A DNA stretch of 64,000 nt from Pseudoalteromonas viridis (GCF_017742995.1 NZ_CP072425.1:2976001-3040000); one strand, 5' to 3'; positions 37,216 to 47,241 are shown, numbered from the stretch's first letter. Notes: generated by a model from the letters alone, not told the origin. Made by a program: numbers and translations.

Positions 37216-38112
37216 CTAATGAAATAGCTGCTGCAGCGCCTCGTCGAGGTTGGGGTAACGAAAACGATAGTTCGCTTTGAGTGCACGCCGGGGGAGTACG
37301 CGCTGACCATAGATAAGTAACTCAGACATCTCGCCGAACAGGGCTTTGAGAACAAACTCTGGCATGGTTAGCATGGCGGGGCGCCTCAACGTCAGTGCTA
37401 GTCGCTCGGCAAATTCTTTGTTAGACACCGGGGCCGGTGCGGTGGCGTTAAATACGCCGGATAAGTCCTGGTGCTTGACCAGAAACAGCAGCAACTGCAC
37501 CATATCGTCGATGTGGATCCACGACATCATTTGTTTACCGCTGGCCATAGGGCCACCCATGCCGAACTGAAAGGCTGGTAGCATCTTTTTCAGTGCGCCT
37601 CCCTGTCTGGACAATACCACGCCAGTTCGGACAATACACACCCGGGTTTGTTCACTGTGGGCTAAATTGGCTTTCGCTTCCCAGTCTTTACATAGCTGAT
37701 GGCTAAATTCCGGGTAGGGGTCGTTGAAGTCTTCATCGACTTTAACGGTGGCAGGCTGCCTGCCATAGTAACCAATGGCACTGCCTGAAATGAAGGTGTG
37801 GGGCGGTGAGTCACATGCACGGATCCGGTTACTTATCTCCTCAGTCAGTGCAATGCGGCTATCCGTTATCCGGGCCTTTTGTTTCTCGGTCCAGCGTTTG
37901 TCTGCAATGGGCTCACCTGCCAGGTTTATGACCACATCTAGGTCGTTAAAGTTGACCTGGTCCAGATCATCGATGGCTTCAATTTTACTGTCCAGCACGC
38001 GGCCGGCTTTAGAGATATTGCGCGTTAATGCCACAATCTTGTGCTTGTTGATAAGAAATTTGCACAACTCTGAGCCAATGAGCCCGGTGGCACCTGTAAT
38101 TAATACCTTCAT
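37216..38112 (-). CDS. yfcH: TIGR01777-type NAD(P)-binding epimerase-like protein YfcH
   Basis: A 298-residue extended short-chain dehydrogenase. The nucleotide fold is VLITGATGLIGSELCKFL at residue 3. Family signatures are VVINLAGEPIADKRWTEKQK near 60, FISGSAIGYYG near 107, and the C-terminal MPEFVLKALFGEMSELLIYGQRVLP typical of the YfcH/SulA group. Substrate unknown. Single gene, convergent with the DUF349 operon. Confidence 0.9.
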   Translation of the reverse strand: MKVLITGATGLIGSELCKFLINKHKIVALTRNISKAGRVLDSKIEAIDDLDQVNFNDLDVVINLAGEPIADKRWTEKQKARITDSRIALTEEISNRIRACDSPPHTFISGSAIGYYGRQPATVKVDEDFNDPYPEFSHQLCKDWEAKANLAHSEQTRVCIVRTGVVLSRQGGALKKMLPAFQFGMGGPMASGKQMMSWIHIDDMVQLLLFLVKHQDLSGVFNATAPAPVSNKEFAERLALTLRRPAMLTMPEFVLKALFGEMSELLIYGQRVLPRRALKANYRFRYPNLDEALQQLFH

Positions 38113-38301
38113 GTATAATCCATTTTTAATAATTTAGTGTTTATACTCAGCGTATTGCATTGTCGATCAATTTGTTAGTTCTGCGTGCTTTGATAAAAAT
38201 TTCCGTTACAATGAAGCCGTCGGGCTAGCATTTTATTGATGCGCTGATAGCCGCAGCCCGGTGCCACACCCGGTTTTGCAAAGTTAATGTAAGGAAAAGT
38301 C

Positions 38302-39336
38302 GTGTCTTCATTGTCTGGGATCACTAAAAGTTTAGTCGTTATCGCGTCATTGTTCATTGTTTTAGCCGGAATAAAACTGGCCAACGAAATAGTTGTCCCT
38401 TTTGTTTTAGCGGCCTTTATTGCCATTATTTGCAATCCACTGTTAAAGTTTTTTGCAAATTATCGCATCCCAAAAGGGCTGGCAATTGTGCTGATCATTA
38501 TGCTGGTGATGCTAATGGGTATGAGCCTGACGGGTCTGGTTGGCCAATCACTGAACGACTTTTCCAGCCAGCTACCACAATACAGAGAAGCGCTGCGCAG
38601 CAAGTTTATCTGGTTTGTCGATATGGCGGCCGAGTACAATATTTTGATTGATAAACAACAGCTGATTGCTTTGTTTGATCCGGGGAAAATGATTGATGTT
38701 GCAACCAATATGCTGGCCGGATTTGGTGGCGTAATGGCGAACATCTTTTTGATCCTGCTGACTGTGGTATTTATGTTGTTTGAAGCGCCTATGATCAGCA
38801 CTAAAGTGCACCTTGCGCTGGACGACCCGGATATGAAAATGAAGCAGATTGATCGCTTTTTGGATTCGATAAACAGCTATCTGGCGATAAAAACCCTGGT
38901 CTCACTGGCAACAGGCGTGATAGCCGCGGGTTTTTTGTGGATACTGGATGTGGATTACTTCGTGCTGTGGGGCGTGTTTGCCTTTTTGCTTAATTATATT
39001 CCCAATATCGGTTCTATTATTGCCGCTGTGCCCCCAGTGTTGTTGGCACTGGTGACACATAGCCCTGTGGTCAGTGCAATTGTCGCCGCTGGGTATGTCT
39101 GCATTAACACTGTAATGGGTAATATCATTGAACCACGCTTTATGGGCAGAGGCTTAGGTCTGAGTACCCTTGTGGTGTTCCTGTCTCTAATTTTCTGGGG
39201 CTGGCTGTTGGGCACTGTGGGCATGTTGCTATCTGTGCCGCTGACTATGGTGGTTAAAATTGCTTTGGAGAATAGCGAAGACGGGCGCTGGTTGGCCACA
39301 ATGCTCGGTGGAGAAGAGCAGCAACAAGCCAGATGA
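38302..39336 (+). CDS. AI-2E family (PerM/TqsA-like) membrane permease
   Basis: A 344-residue protein with about eight membrane segments (SLFIVLAGIKLANEIVVPFVLAAFIAIICNPLL at the start, ALLTHSP-type loops later). The C-terminal NTVMGNIIEPRFMGRGLGLSTLVVFLSLIFWGWLLG is diagnostic of the family. Members include exporters of autoinducer-2 and Na+/H+ antiporters, so the substrate is open. GTG start with AAGGAA upstream. Confidence 0.88.
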   Translation: MSSLSGITKSLVVIASLFIVLAGIKLANEIVVPFVLAAFIAIICNPLLKFFANYRIPKGLAIVLIIMLVMLMGMSLTGLVGQSLNDFSSQLPQYREALRSKFIWFVDMAAEYNILIDKQQLIALFDPGKMIDVATNMLAGFGGVMANIFLILLTVVFMLFEAPMISTKVHLALDDPDMKMKQIDRFLDSINSYLAIKTLVSLATGVIAAGFLWILDVDYFVLWGVFAFLLNYIPNIGSIIAAVPPVLLALVTHSPVVSAIVAAGYVCINTVMGNIIEPRFMGRGLGLSTLVVFLSLIFWGWLLGTVGMLLSVPLTMVVKIALENSEDGRWLATMLGGEEQQQAR

Positions 39337-39376
39337 TAGCGCTCCTGGCTTGCTTTAAGTGGGCCGCTTTGTGGTC

Positions 39377-39802
39377 TTATTGAACCAGAAAGTCGGCCTG
39401 CAGCTCCATAGTGTGCTGCTTAATAAACTCAATTTTACAGCGCTTGTATACCTTAGCGGCCAAGGTGGCATTGGGCATTTGCTTTAGGTAGCGCCAGCGA
39501 CAGGCATCTTCCATGTATCTTTCCTGATTGATAAAACTGCGCTGAATAATAGGCAGTAGCTGGGAGTTGCCGGTTTCTTTTTGCAGGTTTTCGGTGTCCA
39601 TCACCAACTTGGTTATCCAGGTCTTACGCTCACGCTCCAGCAGCTCAAGATTGCCATCGAGACACATCAGGTATCGCTTGGCTTTTTCGGGATGATCTGA
39701 GTTGAGGTGAGCACAGTCTTGCAGCGTCAGCCTTGCAGCTTGTGCAGACATACTGAACGCTAAAAGTGATACTAAACACAGTACTCTATTGGTTTTGTTC
39801 AT
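39377..39802 (-). CDS. Secreted small protein, LprI/DUF1311-like
   Basis: A 141-residue protein with a signal peptide (MNKTNRVLCLVSLLAFSMSAQA). The mature part is helical with four cysteines (LQDCAHL, YLMCLDG, EDACRWRY, YKRCKIEF), as in lysozyme-inhibitor LprI-type domains. The match is moderate. It overlaps the histidine kinase gene by 17 bases and is last in the PepSY-regulator-kinase operon, suggesting envelope-stress linkage. Confidence 0.55.
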   Translation of the reverse strand: MNKTNRVLCLVSLLAFSMSAQAARLTLQDCAHLNSDHPEKAKRYLMCLDGNLELLERERKTWITKLVMDTENLQKETGNSQLLPIIQRSFINQERYMEDACRWRYLKQMPNATLAAKVYKRCKIEFIKQHTMELQADFLVQ

Positions 39803-41123
39803 AACTAAATTCTATTGTGAACTGGGCACCGCCCAGCTGGCTGTAATCTATGTCTATGCTTCCGTGATAGGAAGAAACAAGGTCGGATACAATCGCCATA
39901 CCAACACCATGACCGCTTTCATAGGTATCCAGGCGTGTTCCGCGTTGCAAAAGGGTACTTCTGTTTTGCTCCGGGATCCCCGGACCATCGTCGCTGATGA
40001 TAAACCTGACGCCCTTGTTCTGATTATACTTCACTTCAATATCGACCTGTGAGCTACATGCTTTACAGGCATTGTCGATCAAATTACCCAAAATTTCCAT
40101 TAAGTCGGTTTTATCCCCTAAAAAAGCGGCTTCTTGCGGGCATTTGGTACTAAAGCTGATCTGCTTATCGTGATAGACCTTAGTCATGGCATTGAGAATG
40201 GAATTAACGACAGGTTGCACCTGAGTTTGCTTTTTCCAGGTATCAGAAGCGCCAGATGCCGCGCGTTTTAGCTGGTGCTCAATCATGGCGTTAATGCGGT
40301 CAAGTTGTTCCTGAGCGTCGGCATTCTCAGCCAGTGGACTGGATTTTAATACCGCCAGCGGGGTTTTTAGTGCATGAGCAAGGTCGCTTAATGAAGCGCG
40401 ATAGCGCTCTTTTTGTCGTCTTTGCGAGTCGAGCAATAAGTTTAGGTCGGCTTTGATGGTATTGAGCTCGACAGGGTAGAGACCACTGATCTTATCGCTT
40501 TCGCCTGCTTCAACGGCTTTGATCTCTTTATCCAGCCTTTGTAGCGGACGGGCGCTCCAGATAAAACCAAACGCCATGAGCGCGGCTATCATTACGCCCA
40601 TGACCAGCATCCAGTTAACTAAGGTATTACGGAACTGCGCCATCTGCGCAACCAGCGCTGAGTTTTTCTTGAGTAAGATAAACTTGGCTTGTTGCGAGTG
40701 GCTGGCATTGCCCAGAATGACCGTCATGCTGAGTTGCCAGTATAGTTCCTGATTGTATTCAACCCGCTCGAACTCGGCAGCCCCCGCTTTGCTTTGCGAA
40801 ATATCTGGTGTGACGGTCAGGTTCATGGCCGACTCAGAGTGCCAGACTAAGGCGTTTTGCTGATAGATAAGTGCATAAGTATCTGAATTAAGACGATTCA
40901 GTTCAGGTGCAAGAATGCTGTTGGGCATCTCCATAGTAACAAAGTCAACTTCAGAGATCAGCGAGTAGAGGTGGGCTTCCAGTGTTTTTTCCGTGGCGTC
41001 TACCAAAGTAGCGTAATAGGCACGGCCAATTGAGAAAAACAGCGCCGGGAGGGCGACAATTAAAACAAAGACAAGGATAAATCCTTGCCTTATTTTAAGC
41101 GAAATTTGAGCGCGATTTACCAC
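39786..41123 (-). CDS. PhoQ-like sensor histidine kinase
   Basis: A 445-residue inner-membrane kinase. The first membrane segment is FILVFVLIVALPALFFSIG. A periplasmic sensor of about 130 residues follows, then a second segment (NWMLVMGVMIAALMAFGFIW) and a HAMP-like linker. The phospho-acceptor His is in SLSDLAHALKTPLAVLKSS, very close to the PhoQ motif. The ATPase domain shows LIDNACKAC, DDGPGIP and GHGVGMAIV. GTG start overlapping the regulator stop by 7 bases. PhoQ senses Mg2+ and cationic peptides; the signal here is not proven. Confidence 0.9.
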   Translation of the reverse strand: MVNRAQISLKIRQGFILVFVLIVALPALFFSIGRAYYATLVDATEKTLEAHLYSLISEVDFVTMEMPNSILAPELNRLNSDTYALIYQQNALVWHSESAMNLTVTPDISQSKAGAAEFERVEYNQELYWQLSMTVILGNASHSQQAKFILLKKNSALVAQMAQFRNTLVNWMLVMGVMIAALMAFGFIWSARPLQRLDKEIKAVEAGESDKISGLYPVELNTIKADLNLLLDSQRRQKERYRASLSDLAHALKTPLAVLKSSPLAENADAQEQLDRINAMIEHQLKRAASGASDTWKKQTQVQPVVNSILNAMTKVYHDKQISFSTKCPQEAAFLGDKTDLMEILGNLIDNACKACSSQVDIEVKYNQNKGVRFIISDDGPGIPEQNRSTLLQRGTRLDTYESGHGVGMAIVSDLVSSYHGSIDIDYSQLGGAQFTIEFSYEQNQ

Positions 41124-41791
41124 TGGTTTTTAAACCTATAGCCTCTGCCTCTGAGCGTTTCAACAGGGTTAAGTGTGCCATCCGGGTCGAGTTTTTTCCT
41201 CAGTCGAAGGACAAACACTTCAATCACGTTGGAGTCCAGATCAAAGTCCTGATCGTAAATGTGCTCGGTCAGTTCTGATTTAGAAATCACTTTGTGCGGG
41301 TTGACCATCAGGTATTCGAGCACTTTGTACTCGTAGGCGGTCAGTGTCAGTTCTCTGTCTTCTACCCATACTTGTTGAGAGCGCGTATGGATTTTAACCG
41401 GACCAATCGAAATTTCGGGGTTAGCTTGCCCGGCACTTCTGCGGATCAGCGCGTTACAGCGCGCGATTAACTCTTCGGTGTGGAACGGCTTGGTTAGATA
41501 GTCGTCAGCACCGGCGTCCAGTCCTTCTACTTTTTCCTGCCAGCGGTCTCGGGCGGTCAGGATCAAGATAGGCAACTTGATCCCTTTTGCTCGTGCCTGA
41601 CGGATGAGCTCGATACCGTCGAGTTTGGGTAAACCTAAGTCAACGACGGCTAAATCTAATGGGTACTCGGTTAAGTGAAAAAGACCATTTTCTCCATCGT
41701 GGCACAGATCAACACTGTACTTTTCTTTTTCCAGCGCGGTGCGCAGGTTTTCAGCCAGCTGAATATCATCTTCAATTACAAGAATTCGCAT
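41117..41791 (-). CDS. PhoP-like OmpR-family response regulator
   Basis: A 224-residue regulator. The receiver domain has acidic residues in IEDD and phospho-acceptor Asp in LAVVDLGLPKLDG near residue 51, plus the Lys of YLTKPFH. The winged-helix C-domain has NVIEVFVLRLRKKLDPDG and ETLRGRGYRF. It pairs with the kinase encoded next. The PepSY gene lies 3 bases upstream, so the operon order is pepSY-like, regulator, kinase, LprI-like. Confidence 0.92.
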   Translation of the reverse strand: MRILVIEDDIQLAENLRTALEKEKYSVDLCHDGENGLFHLTEYPLDLAVVDLGLPKLDGIELIRQARAKGIKLPILILTARDRWQEKVEGLDAGADDYLTKPFHTEELIARCNALIRRSAGQANPEISIGPVKIHTRSQQVWVEDRELTLTAYEYKVLEYLMVNPHKVISKSELTEHIYDQDFDLDSNVIEVFVLRLRKKLDPDGTLNPVETLRGRGYRFKNQW

Positions 41792-41794
41792 TGT

Positions 41795-42046
41795 TTAGTC
41801 CTTCTTCACTTCGCCCGTAACCTGGTGAACTTTTAAATCTATGATCCGACCGTCATCGAGTAAAATCCTCACTACATAGTATTCTCCTTGTTTGGAGATC
41901 TTGAGGGTTTTGCCCGAATACTTGTCGGTTGCAAGTTTAACTGCTTGCTTTTTGCTTATGGTATCTTGCTTCTCGGTGGCCTGTGCGGGTTGGAACGCCA
42001 GCACACAGCAAATCAACGTAGCAGCAAGACATCTTGGCAACTGCAT
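41795..42046 (-). CDS. Small PepSY-domain periplasmic protein
   Basis: An 83-residue protein with a signal peptide (PRCLAATLICCVLAFQPAQA) and a PepSY-type domain (SKKQAVKLATDKYSGKTLKI, then VRILLDDGRIIDLKVHQVTGEV). Small PepSY proteins often neighbour two-component systems and may inhibit proteases or modulate the sensor. It is first in the operon. Confidence 0.85.
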   Translation of the reverse strand: MQLPRCLAATLICCVLAFQPAQATEKQDTISKKQAVKLATDKYSGKTLKISKQGEYYVVRILLDDGRIIDLKVHQVTGEVKKD

Positions 42047-42125
42047 TTATAAGCTCCACGGTTAGGGTTGCTTAACATCTTGTGGCACAGGCTATTGGAA
42101 AACGACTTAACCCATGCTGAACTTG

Positions 42126-42425
42126 TTAAGGCAGTACTTTCTTGTATGGCTTGACGACACTATTGGCATACACACCAGCGGCGATATAAGGGTCTTGTGC
42201 CGCCCATTCTTCGGCTTGTGCCAGAGAATCAAACTCGGCGATCACCAGCGAGCCTGTAAAGCCAGCTTCACCCGGATCCGGGCTGTCGATAGCCGGTAGT
42301 GGGCCTGCTGCGAATAAGCGTTGCTGTTGTGCAAGTTCATCGAGTCTGGCCAGGTGTGCCGGTCGCGCTGCCAAGCGCTTCTGCAAAGAGTTCTCAACAT
42401 CCGTTGAATAGATCATATAAAGCAT
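42126..42425 (-). CDS. yciI: YciI-family protein
   Basis: A 99-residue protein of the YCII fold: [28 protein letters not shown], with RPAHL carrying the conserved His, then [28 protein letters not shown] and [24 protein letters not shown]. The start at ATG 42425 was chosen over an in-frame TTG three codons upstream. Enzymatic role unproven. yciI lies near the trp region in enterobacteria; here it is about 3 kb away. Confidence 0.88.
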   Translation of the reverse strand: MLYMIYSTDVENSLQKRLAARPAHLARLDELAQQQRLFAAGPLPAIDSPDPGEAGFTGSLVIAEFDSLAQAEEWAAQDPYIAAGVYANSVVKPYKKVLP

Positions 42426-42685
42426 AGGGTGCAAAAAATTATTGTGTTATTTGCGCCTATCATAGACTGAACCGGCCCTGTGTGTAAATGGCGCTACCGC
42501 TGCTGGATGAAGACAAATTCCGCGGCGTGTATGTTTAACTTGTTATGAGTGCGTTGTGTAAGCGTGTAAAGGTGTGAGGTTTACGTCAATGGCAGGCCGG
42601 ATTAGACGTTTATACTTGAAATGCCGTGCTGATGGCTGGTAGAGTCCTTCGACTATTCTTACAAAATAATAATAAGGTTGTTCTT

Positions 42686-44110
42686 GTGAGCGCAAATCGT
42701 GAGCACTTCAGCTCGCGGCTGGGATTCATCCTCGCCGCAGCGGGTTCCGCAGTCGGGATTGGTAACCTGGTTGGTTTTCCCGTGTCTGCAACAAAAAATG
42801 GGGGCGGTGCTTTTCTGCTGACTTATGCCCTGTTTGTTATCTTTATCTGTTTGCCTGTCATGATGGCTGAGATGGCAATGGGCCGTAAGGCACAAAAAGA
42901 CCCTTATGGTTCCTACAAATCGTTAACCCAGGGTGACAAAAAGTGGTCCCTGGCTGGCGCAATAGCGGTATTAACGCCGTTTATGATAGCGGTGTTCTAC
43001 ATGGTTATTACTGTGTGGATTTTCGGCTATTTGGTACAGACGGTGCTGGGGAACCTGGACATGCTGGCCAATCCGGGACACTTTGATGCCTTTGTTAATC
43101 AGTACTCTATGTTTATCTACATGGTGTTCGTGGGGCTTATCGTCAACCTGATTTTGGTCGGTGGTGTCAAAGAGGGCATTGAGAAGGCCGCTAAATTCAT
43201 GATGCCGGCTCTGTTTGTGCTGCTGCTTGGCCTGGTTGCCTATGTACTGACGCTAGACAATGCCATGGCCGGGGTGCGCTACTACCTGGTGCCGGATTTC
43301 TCTAAGATGAATGCCAGCGTGCTCAACGGTGCACTGTCACAGTCGTTTTTCTCGTTGTCACTGGGGATGGGTATTCTGATCACCTATGCGTCTTACATCT
43401 CAAAGAAAGATGACATCGTAGGCAGTTCAAAAATGGTCGCGATCACAGACTCGCTGGTTGCCTTCATTGCTGGTCTGATGGTATTACCCGCGATTTTTAG
43501 CTTTAACCCGGACACAGATCCAGCCAAGTTGAGCGATTCGTCCGTGTCTATGATATTTGTGTATCTGCCAAAGCTGTTACTGGCACTGCAATCTGACATT
43601 GGCTATTTTGGCGCTTCTGCGGTTGCTGCGCTGTTTTTCTTGTTAGTGTTTTTTGCTGCAATTACTTCTTTGGTGTCGATTATCGAAGTACCTACCGCTG
43701 CGCTGATGGAAGAAAAATGCATTAGCCGTAAAAAGGCGCTGGGTGTGCTGGCACTGACAACAGGCGGATTGACGGTACTGTGTACCATGTCGTTTGGTAT
43801 GGTTGGATGGCTGACGGACTTTATTGACTACGGCGGTGCCAGTCAGAGTATGTTTGCGCTGATCTCGGATGTATTCTACGAGACCATATTGCCATTCAAT
43901 GGCTTGCTGGTGTGCTTGTTTGTGATGTATCGCTGGAAGAAGCACAACCTGTCTGAGGAACTGGCTCAGGGGTCGCCAAATTATAAAGGCAGCTTGATGG
44001 AAAAGTATGTCAACTTTTCACTGTCGACCTTTATCCCTGTGATCCTTGCTGTGATCTTCATCAATACAGTGACCACTAAGTTCTTCTCTTTCAGTCTGTT
44101 TGGTTTTTAA
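42686..44110 (+). CDS. Sodium:neurotransmitter symporter (NSS family) transporter
   Basis: A 474-residue protein with about 11-12 membrane segments. The first segment is the family signature REHFSSRLGFILAAAGSAVGIGNLVGFP, which builds the Na+ and substrate sites. SLSLGMGILITYASYISKKDDIV and ITSLVSIIEVPTAALMEE are also typical. Bacterial NSS members import amino acids such as tryptophan, tyrosine or leucine; the substrate here is unknown. The GTG at 42686 with TAAGG upstream is preferred to an ATG 20 codons earlier. Confidence 0.88.
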   Translation: MSANREHFSSRLGFILAAAGSAVGIGNLVGFPVSATKNGGGAFLLTYALFVIFICLPVMMAEMAMGRKAQKDPYGSYKSLTQGDKKWSLAGAIAVLTPFMIAVFYMVITVWIFGYLVQTVLGNLDMLANPGHFDAFVNQYSMFIYMVFVGLIVNLILVGGVKEGIEKAAKFMMPALFVLLLGLVAYVLTLDNAMAGVRYYLVPDFSKMNASVLNGALSQSFFSLSLGMGILITYASYISKKDDIVGSSKMVAITDSLVAFIAGLMVLPAIFSFNPDTDPAKLSDSSVSMIFVYLPKLLLALQSDIGYFGASAVAALFFLLVFFAAITSLVSIIEVPTAALMEEKCISRKKALGVLALTTGGLTVLCTMSFGMVGWLTDFIDYGGASQSMFALISDVFYETILPFNGLLVCLFVMYRWKKHNLSEELAQGSPNYKGSLMEKYVNFSLSTFIPVILAVIFINTVTTKFFSFSLFGF

Positions 44111-44128
44111 CAGCCTCTGAAACCCCTG

Positions 44129-44160
44129 ACTCGGGCGTCACCTGCTGTGAACGCCCGAGT
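44129..44160. terminator. Hairpin between convergent NSS and CPBP genes
   Basis: ACTCGGGCGT pairs with ACGCCCGAGT around a 12-base loop; a perfect 10-bp stem with no T-run on either strand. Weak bidirectional terminator candidate. Confidence 0.5.
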
Positions 44161-44161
44161 G

Positions 44162-44803
44162 CTAAAAAGTCACCCCCGAATCCAGATATTGCCCCAAACC
44201 TAGGGTAAACACCCAAAGCCCCCACAGACTGTGTTCAAGCACACAGACCGCCAAAGAGCGGCTGTGGGCATAGGTGTAGGCAAACAGCAATCCACCGACA
44301 AAGGACAGTGCAATCGCCACCCAGTTGTCGTATACACAATGTGCCAACGCGAACACGGCGGCGCTCAGTACAACCCGGATGGTTTTTTTCGGCAAGATCC
44401 GTTTGTAGCGGTGGAAAAAATAACTGCGAAACACCAGCTCTTGTGGCAGCACCGATAAAATCGGATAGGCTATCATCAGGATCAACCAGTCACGGGTGGA
44501 GTTGAGCGGCATATCAAACCAGCTTTCCTGATTCACCAGGCCATAAAACATTGCAGAGAACAGCGCACCAATAAAAAAGGTTGAAAATAGCCGCCGCTTC
44601 ACAGTTGAGAAGGTCCCCAGGCTGGTGAGGCGAAAACGTTTGAAGTGTGGATCGGTGAGTAACAAATATGTACACACAGCTGTGAGTATAATCAGGGCCG
44701 GGAATAACCAATTGGCGAGTTGATGGCGAAAAGCATAGGCAATAATGGGTAACAGAAAAAACACCAGGAATAGTTCGCACCAGCGATATTGGTTTGCGTT
44801 CAA
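44162..44803 (-). CDS. CPBP-family intramembrane protease-like protein
   Basis: About 213 residues with six or more membrane segments. CPBP/Abi motifs appear as PQELVFRSYFFHRY (motif 1, with QE in place of the usual EE), FALAHCVYDNW (motif 2) and LEHSLWGLW (motif 3). Only one Glu of the usual pair is kept, so activity may be altered. The likely start is TTG at 44803 with AGAGG upstream; another TTG at 44848 is possible. Substrate unknown. Confidence 0.72.
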   Translation of the reverse strand: MNANQYRWCELFLVFFLLPIIAYAFRHQLANWLFPALIILTAVCTYLLLTDPHFKRFRLTSLGTFSTVKRRLFSTFFIGALFSAMFYGLVNQESWFDMPLNSTRDWLILMIAYPILSVLPQELVFRSYFFHRYKRILPKKTIRVVLSAAVFALAHCVYDNWVAIALSFVGGLLFAYTYAHSRSLAVCVLEHSLWGLWVFTLGLGQYLDSGVTF

Positions 44804-44954
44804 TGTAGCCTCTGGTATGTCTGACAACGTTAGCCTAACTATAGTCAAGGCTGTTCAACTCGGGTATGGCAGGACGCGGAAAACTTTGTTTGATTGACTT
44901 TTGCGACAGAACTCCTTAGCCTGCCGGGCTTTGTTGTATAAAGACGGATGCATG

Positions 44955-45230
44955 ATGAATAAAAGTGAACTGGTTTCGGCCATGGCGGCCCACAGCGAAT
45001 TGACTAAAAAAGACACGCAGGCTGCGCTGGGTAGTCTTTTAAAACTTATCACCAAACGTCTCTCTGAAGGGGATCAGGTCCAGCTCAATGGCATGGGCAC
45101 TTTTACGCTGAGTTATCATCCGGCCAAGCCGGGCAGAAATCCCAGAACCGGGGAAGAGATCATGATTGAAGGGCAAAATAAGGTGTTGTTTAAGCCAGCC
45201 AAAGCCTTTAAAGATGCTCTGGCTGACTAA
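44955..45230 (+). CDS. HU/IHF-family DNA-binding protein
   Basis: A 91-residue histone-like protein: MNKSELVSAMAAHSELTKKDTQAAL, then QVQLNGMGTFTLSYHPAKPGRNPRTGEEIMI, which includes the DNA-gripping beta-arm with RNPRTGE, and a C-terminal NKVLFKPAKAFKDALAD. The family bends DNA and compacts the nucleoid. An adjacent in-frame ATG at 44952 is also possible. It sits convergent to trpA. Confidence 0.92.
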   Translation: MNKSELVSAMAAHSELTKKDTQAALGSLLKLITKRLSEGDQVQLNGMGTFTLSYHPAKPGRNPRTGEEIMIEGQNKVLFKPAKAFKDALAD

Positions 45231-45246
45231 ATAAGGCTAAGACTAC

Positions 45247-46053
45247 TTAGCGCGCTGTTGCCGCCTTCATATCGCGGACAAAGGCGCTGAGGGCCTGATA
45301 CATAGCTGGTTTGTCATCCAGGTGCTGCTCAATGATTTTAACCACGGCAGAGCCTGAGATGGCCCCCGCGGCGCCTGAGTCCAGCGCTGCTTTGACCTGC
45401 TCTGGCGTTGAGATACCAAAGCCGAGTAAGGCAGGGGCCGCATGGTACTCGGTGAGCTTAGTGATGATTTCATCGGTTGGCATTTGCACCTGGCTTTCTG
45501 TGCCGGTTACCCCAGCGCGAGAAAGCAAGTAGGTATAGCCTCTGCCATAGCTGGCACATTCGCGCAAAGTATCATCGCTGGCGTTCGGTGTTGCGATAAA
45601 AATCGGCTCAATGCCAGCCTCTACCGCGGCTCTGCGGAACATTTTTGACTCATGCAAAGGCACGTCGGCAACTAAAACTGAATCGACGCCGGCCGCTTTG
45701 GCTTGCTGATAAAAAGCTTCGAGGCCACGCGCAAAGATCAGGTTTGAGTATAGCAGCAGTCCGATCGGCAAGTCAGGGTATTGCGCTCTGATGGTACTGA
45801 TCACCTCAAAACAATCTTCTGTGTCAATGTTTTGCTCCAGCGCACGAATGTTCGCCGCCTGGATCACTGGGCCGTCAGCAATCGGATCAGAGAAGGGGAT
45901 CCCCAGCTCCAGTGCATCCGCACCGCCTTCGATCAGGCTTTTGATGATGGCCAGACTGGTTTCTTTGTCCGGATCGCCAATCGTAACAAATGGCACAAAC
46001 GCACCTTGCTGCTTGTCCTTCAGCTGCTTAAACATCTCATTGTAACGGCTCAT
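45247..46053 (-). CDS. trpA: Tryptophan synthase alpha chain TrpA
   Basis: A 268-residue TIM-barrel lyase that splits indole-3-glycerol phosphate into indole and G3P. The catalytic Glu is in [21 protein letters not shown] and the second catalytic residue in SVLVADVPL. The phosphate site is [10 protein letters not shown] with GAISGSAVV. Its ATG overlaps the trpB stop by 4 bases. Last gene of the trp operon. Confidence 0.97.
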   Translation of the reverse strand: MSRYNEMFKQLKDKQQGAFVPFVTIGDPDKETSLAIIKSLIEGGADALELGIPFSDPIADGPVIQAANIRALEQNIDTEDCFEVISTIRAQYPDLPIGLLLYSNLIFARGLEAFYQQAKAAGVDSVLVADVPLHESKMFRRAAVEAGIEPIFIATPNASDDTLRECASYGRGYTYLLSRAGVTGTESQVQMPTDEIITKLTEYHAAPALLGFGISTPEQVKAALDSGAAGAISGSAVVKIIEQHLDDKPAMYQALSAFVRDMKAATAR

Positions 46054-47231
46054 AGCTCACCTCGCGCTTCTAATACCTGATGGACATGGGCTAAGTCTTT
46101 GTCGCCACGGCCACTTAAATTGATTACTATTACTGTGTCCTGCTCCTGTGCTTCTGCATATTTCAGGGCATAGGCCAGTGCGTGACTTGATTCCAGCGCG
46201 GGTATGATCCCTTCGTGCTTTGCCAGCGCCTGAAATGCAGCCAGCGCCTCGTCGTCGGTCACTGCCACATACTGTGCACGACCCGTTTCGTGCAGATAGG
46301 CGTGTTGCGGCCCAACAGCGGGGTAATCCAGACCCGCTGATACCGAGTAGGATTCTTCAATCTGGCCGTCCTGGTTCTGCATAATATAGGTATAGGCACC
46401 GTGCAAAATGCCCTTAGTACCTTTACACAATGCCGCACCGTGCTCTTCTGTATCCAAACCTTTGCCCGCAGGCTCGACACCAATCAGTTTCACGTCTTTT
46501 TCGTCAATAAAATCGGCGAACATACCAATCGCATTGGAACCACCACCGACACAAGCCATCACCACATCCGGCAGTTTACCTTCGGCTTCTAGCACTTGCT
46601 GCTTGGCTTCTTCGCCGATCATTTTCTGGAACTCACGTACCAGCGTCGGGAAGGGGTGAGGGCCTGCGGCTGTACCCAGTAAATAGTGGGCGGTTTTGTA
46701 ATTGGCTGACCAGTCGCGCATCGCTTCGTTAACGGCGTCTTTTAATGTGCCCGAGCCCGCGGTGACCGGGATCACCTCGGCACCCATCAGGCGCATACGG
46801 AAAACATTGGGTTGCTGACGCTCAACGTCTTTGGCGCCCATGTATACACGACATTTCAGGCCGAGCAGGGCACAAGCCAGTGCCGTTGCAACACCGTGTT
46901 GTCCGGCGCCGGTCTCTGCGATGACTTCTGATTTGCCCATACGCTTAGTGAGCAGCGCCTGGCCAAGCACCTGGTTGGTTTTGTGCGCGCCCCCGTGGAG
47001 CAGATCTTCGCGTTTAAGGTACAACTTCACTTTGGGGTTTTTAACCAGGTTTCTGGTGAGCGTAAGCGGCGTCGGGCGTCCTGCAAACTCATTCAGTAAT
47101 TGATAAAACTCCTGCTGGAAAGCCGGATCTTTTTGCGCTTTGTTAAACTCCTGCTCAAGCTGCTTAAGTGCAGGAACTAGTAATTCAGGGACAAACATGC
47201 CACCAAAATCACCGTAATAACCTGTATTCAT
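46050..47231 (-). CDS. trpB: Tryptophan synthase beta chain TrpB
   Basis: About 393 residues. The PLP lysine is in [30 protein letters not shown] and the phosphate-binding [10 protein letters not shown] are family signatures. It condenses indole with serine to make tryptophan in the alpha2-beta2 complex. The ATG at 47231 ([16 protein letters not shown]) has GAGGTGGA upstream and fits the family; an in-frame GTG three codons earlier (47240) is the alternative. Confidence 0.97.
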   Translation of the reverse strand: MNTGYYGDFGGMFVPELLVPALKQLEQEFNKAQKDPAFQQEFYQLLNEFAGRPTPLTLTRNLVKNPKVKLYLKREDLLHGGAHKTNQVLGQALLTKRMGKSEVIAETGAGQHGVATALACALLGLKCRVYMGAKDVERQQPNVFRMRLMGAEVIPVTAGSGTLKDAVNEAMRDWSANYKTAHYLLGTAAGPHPFPTLVREFQKMIGEEAKQQVLEAEGKLPDVVMACVGGGSNAIGMFADFIDEKDVKLIGVEPAGKGLDTEEHGAALCKGTKGILHGAYTYIMQNQDGQIEESYSVSAGLDYPAVGPQHAYLHETGRAQYVAVTDDEALAAFQALAKHEGIIPALESSHALAYALKYAEAQEQDTVIVINLSGRGDKDLAHVHQVLEARGEL

Positions 47232-47241
47232 TGTTTCCACC

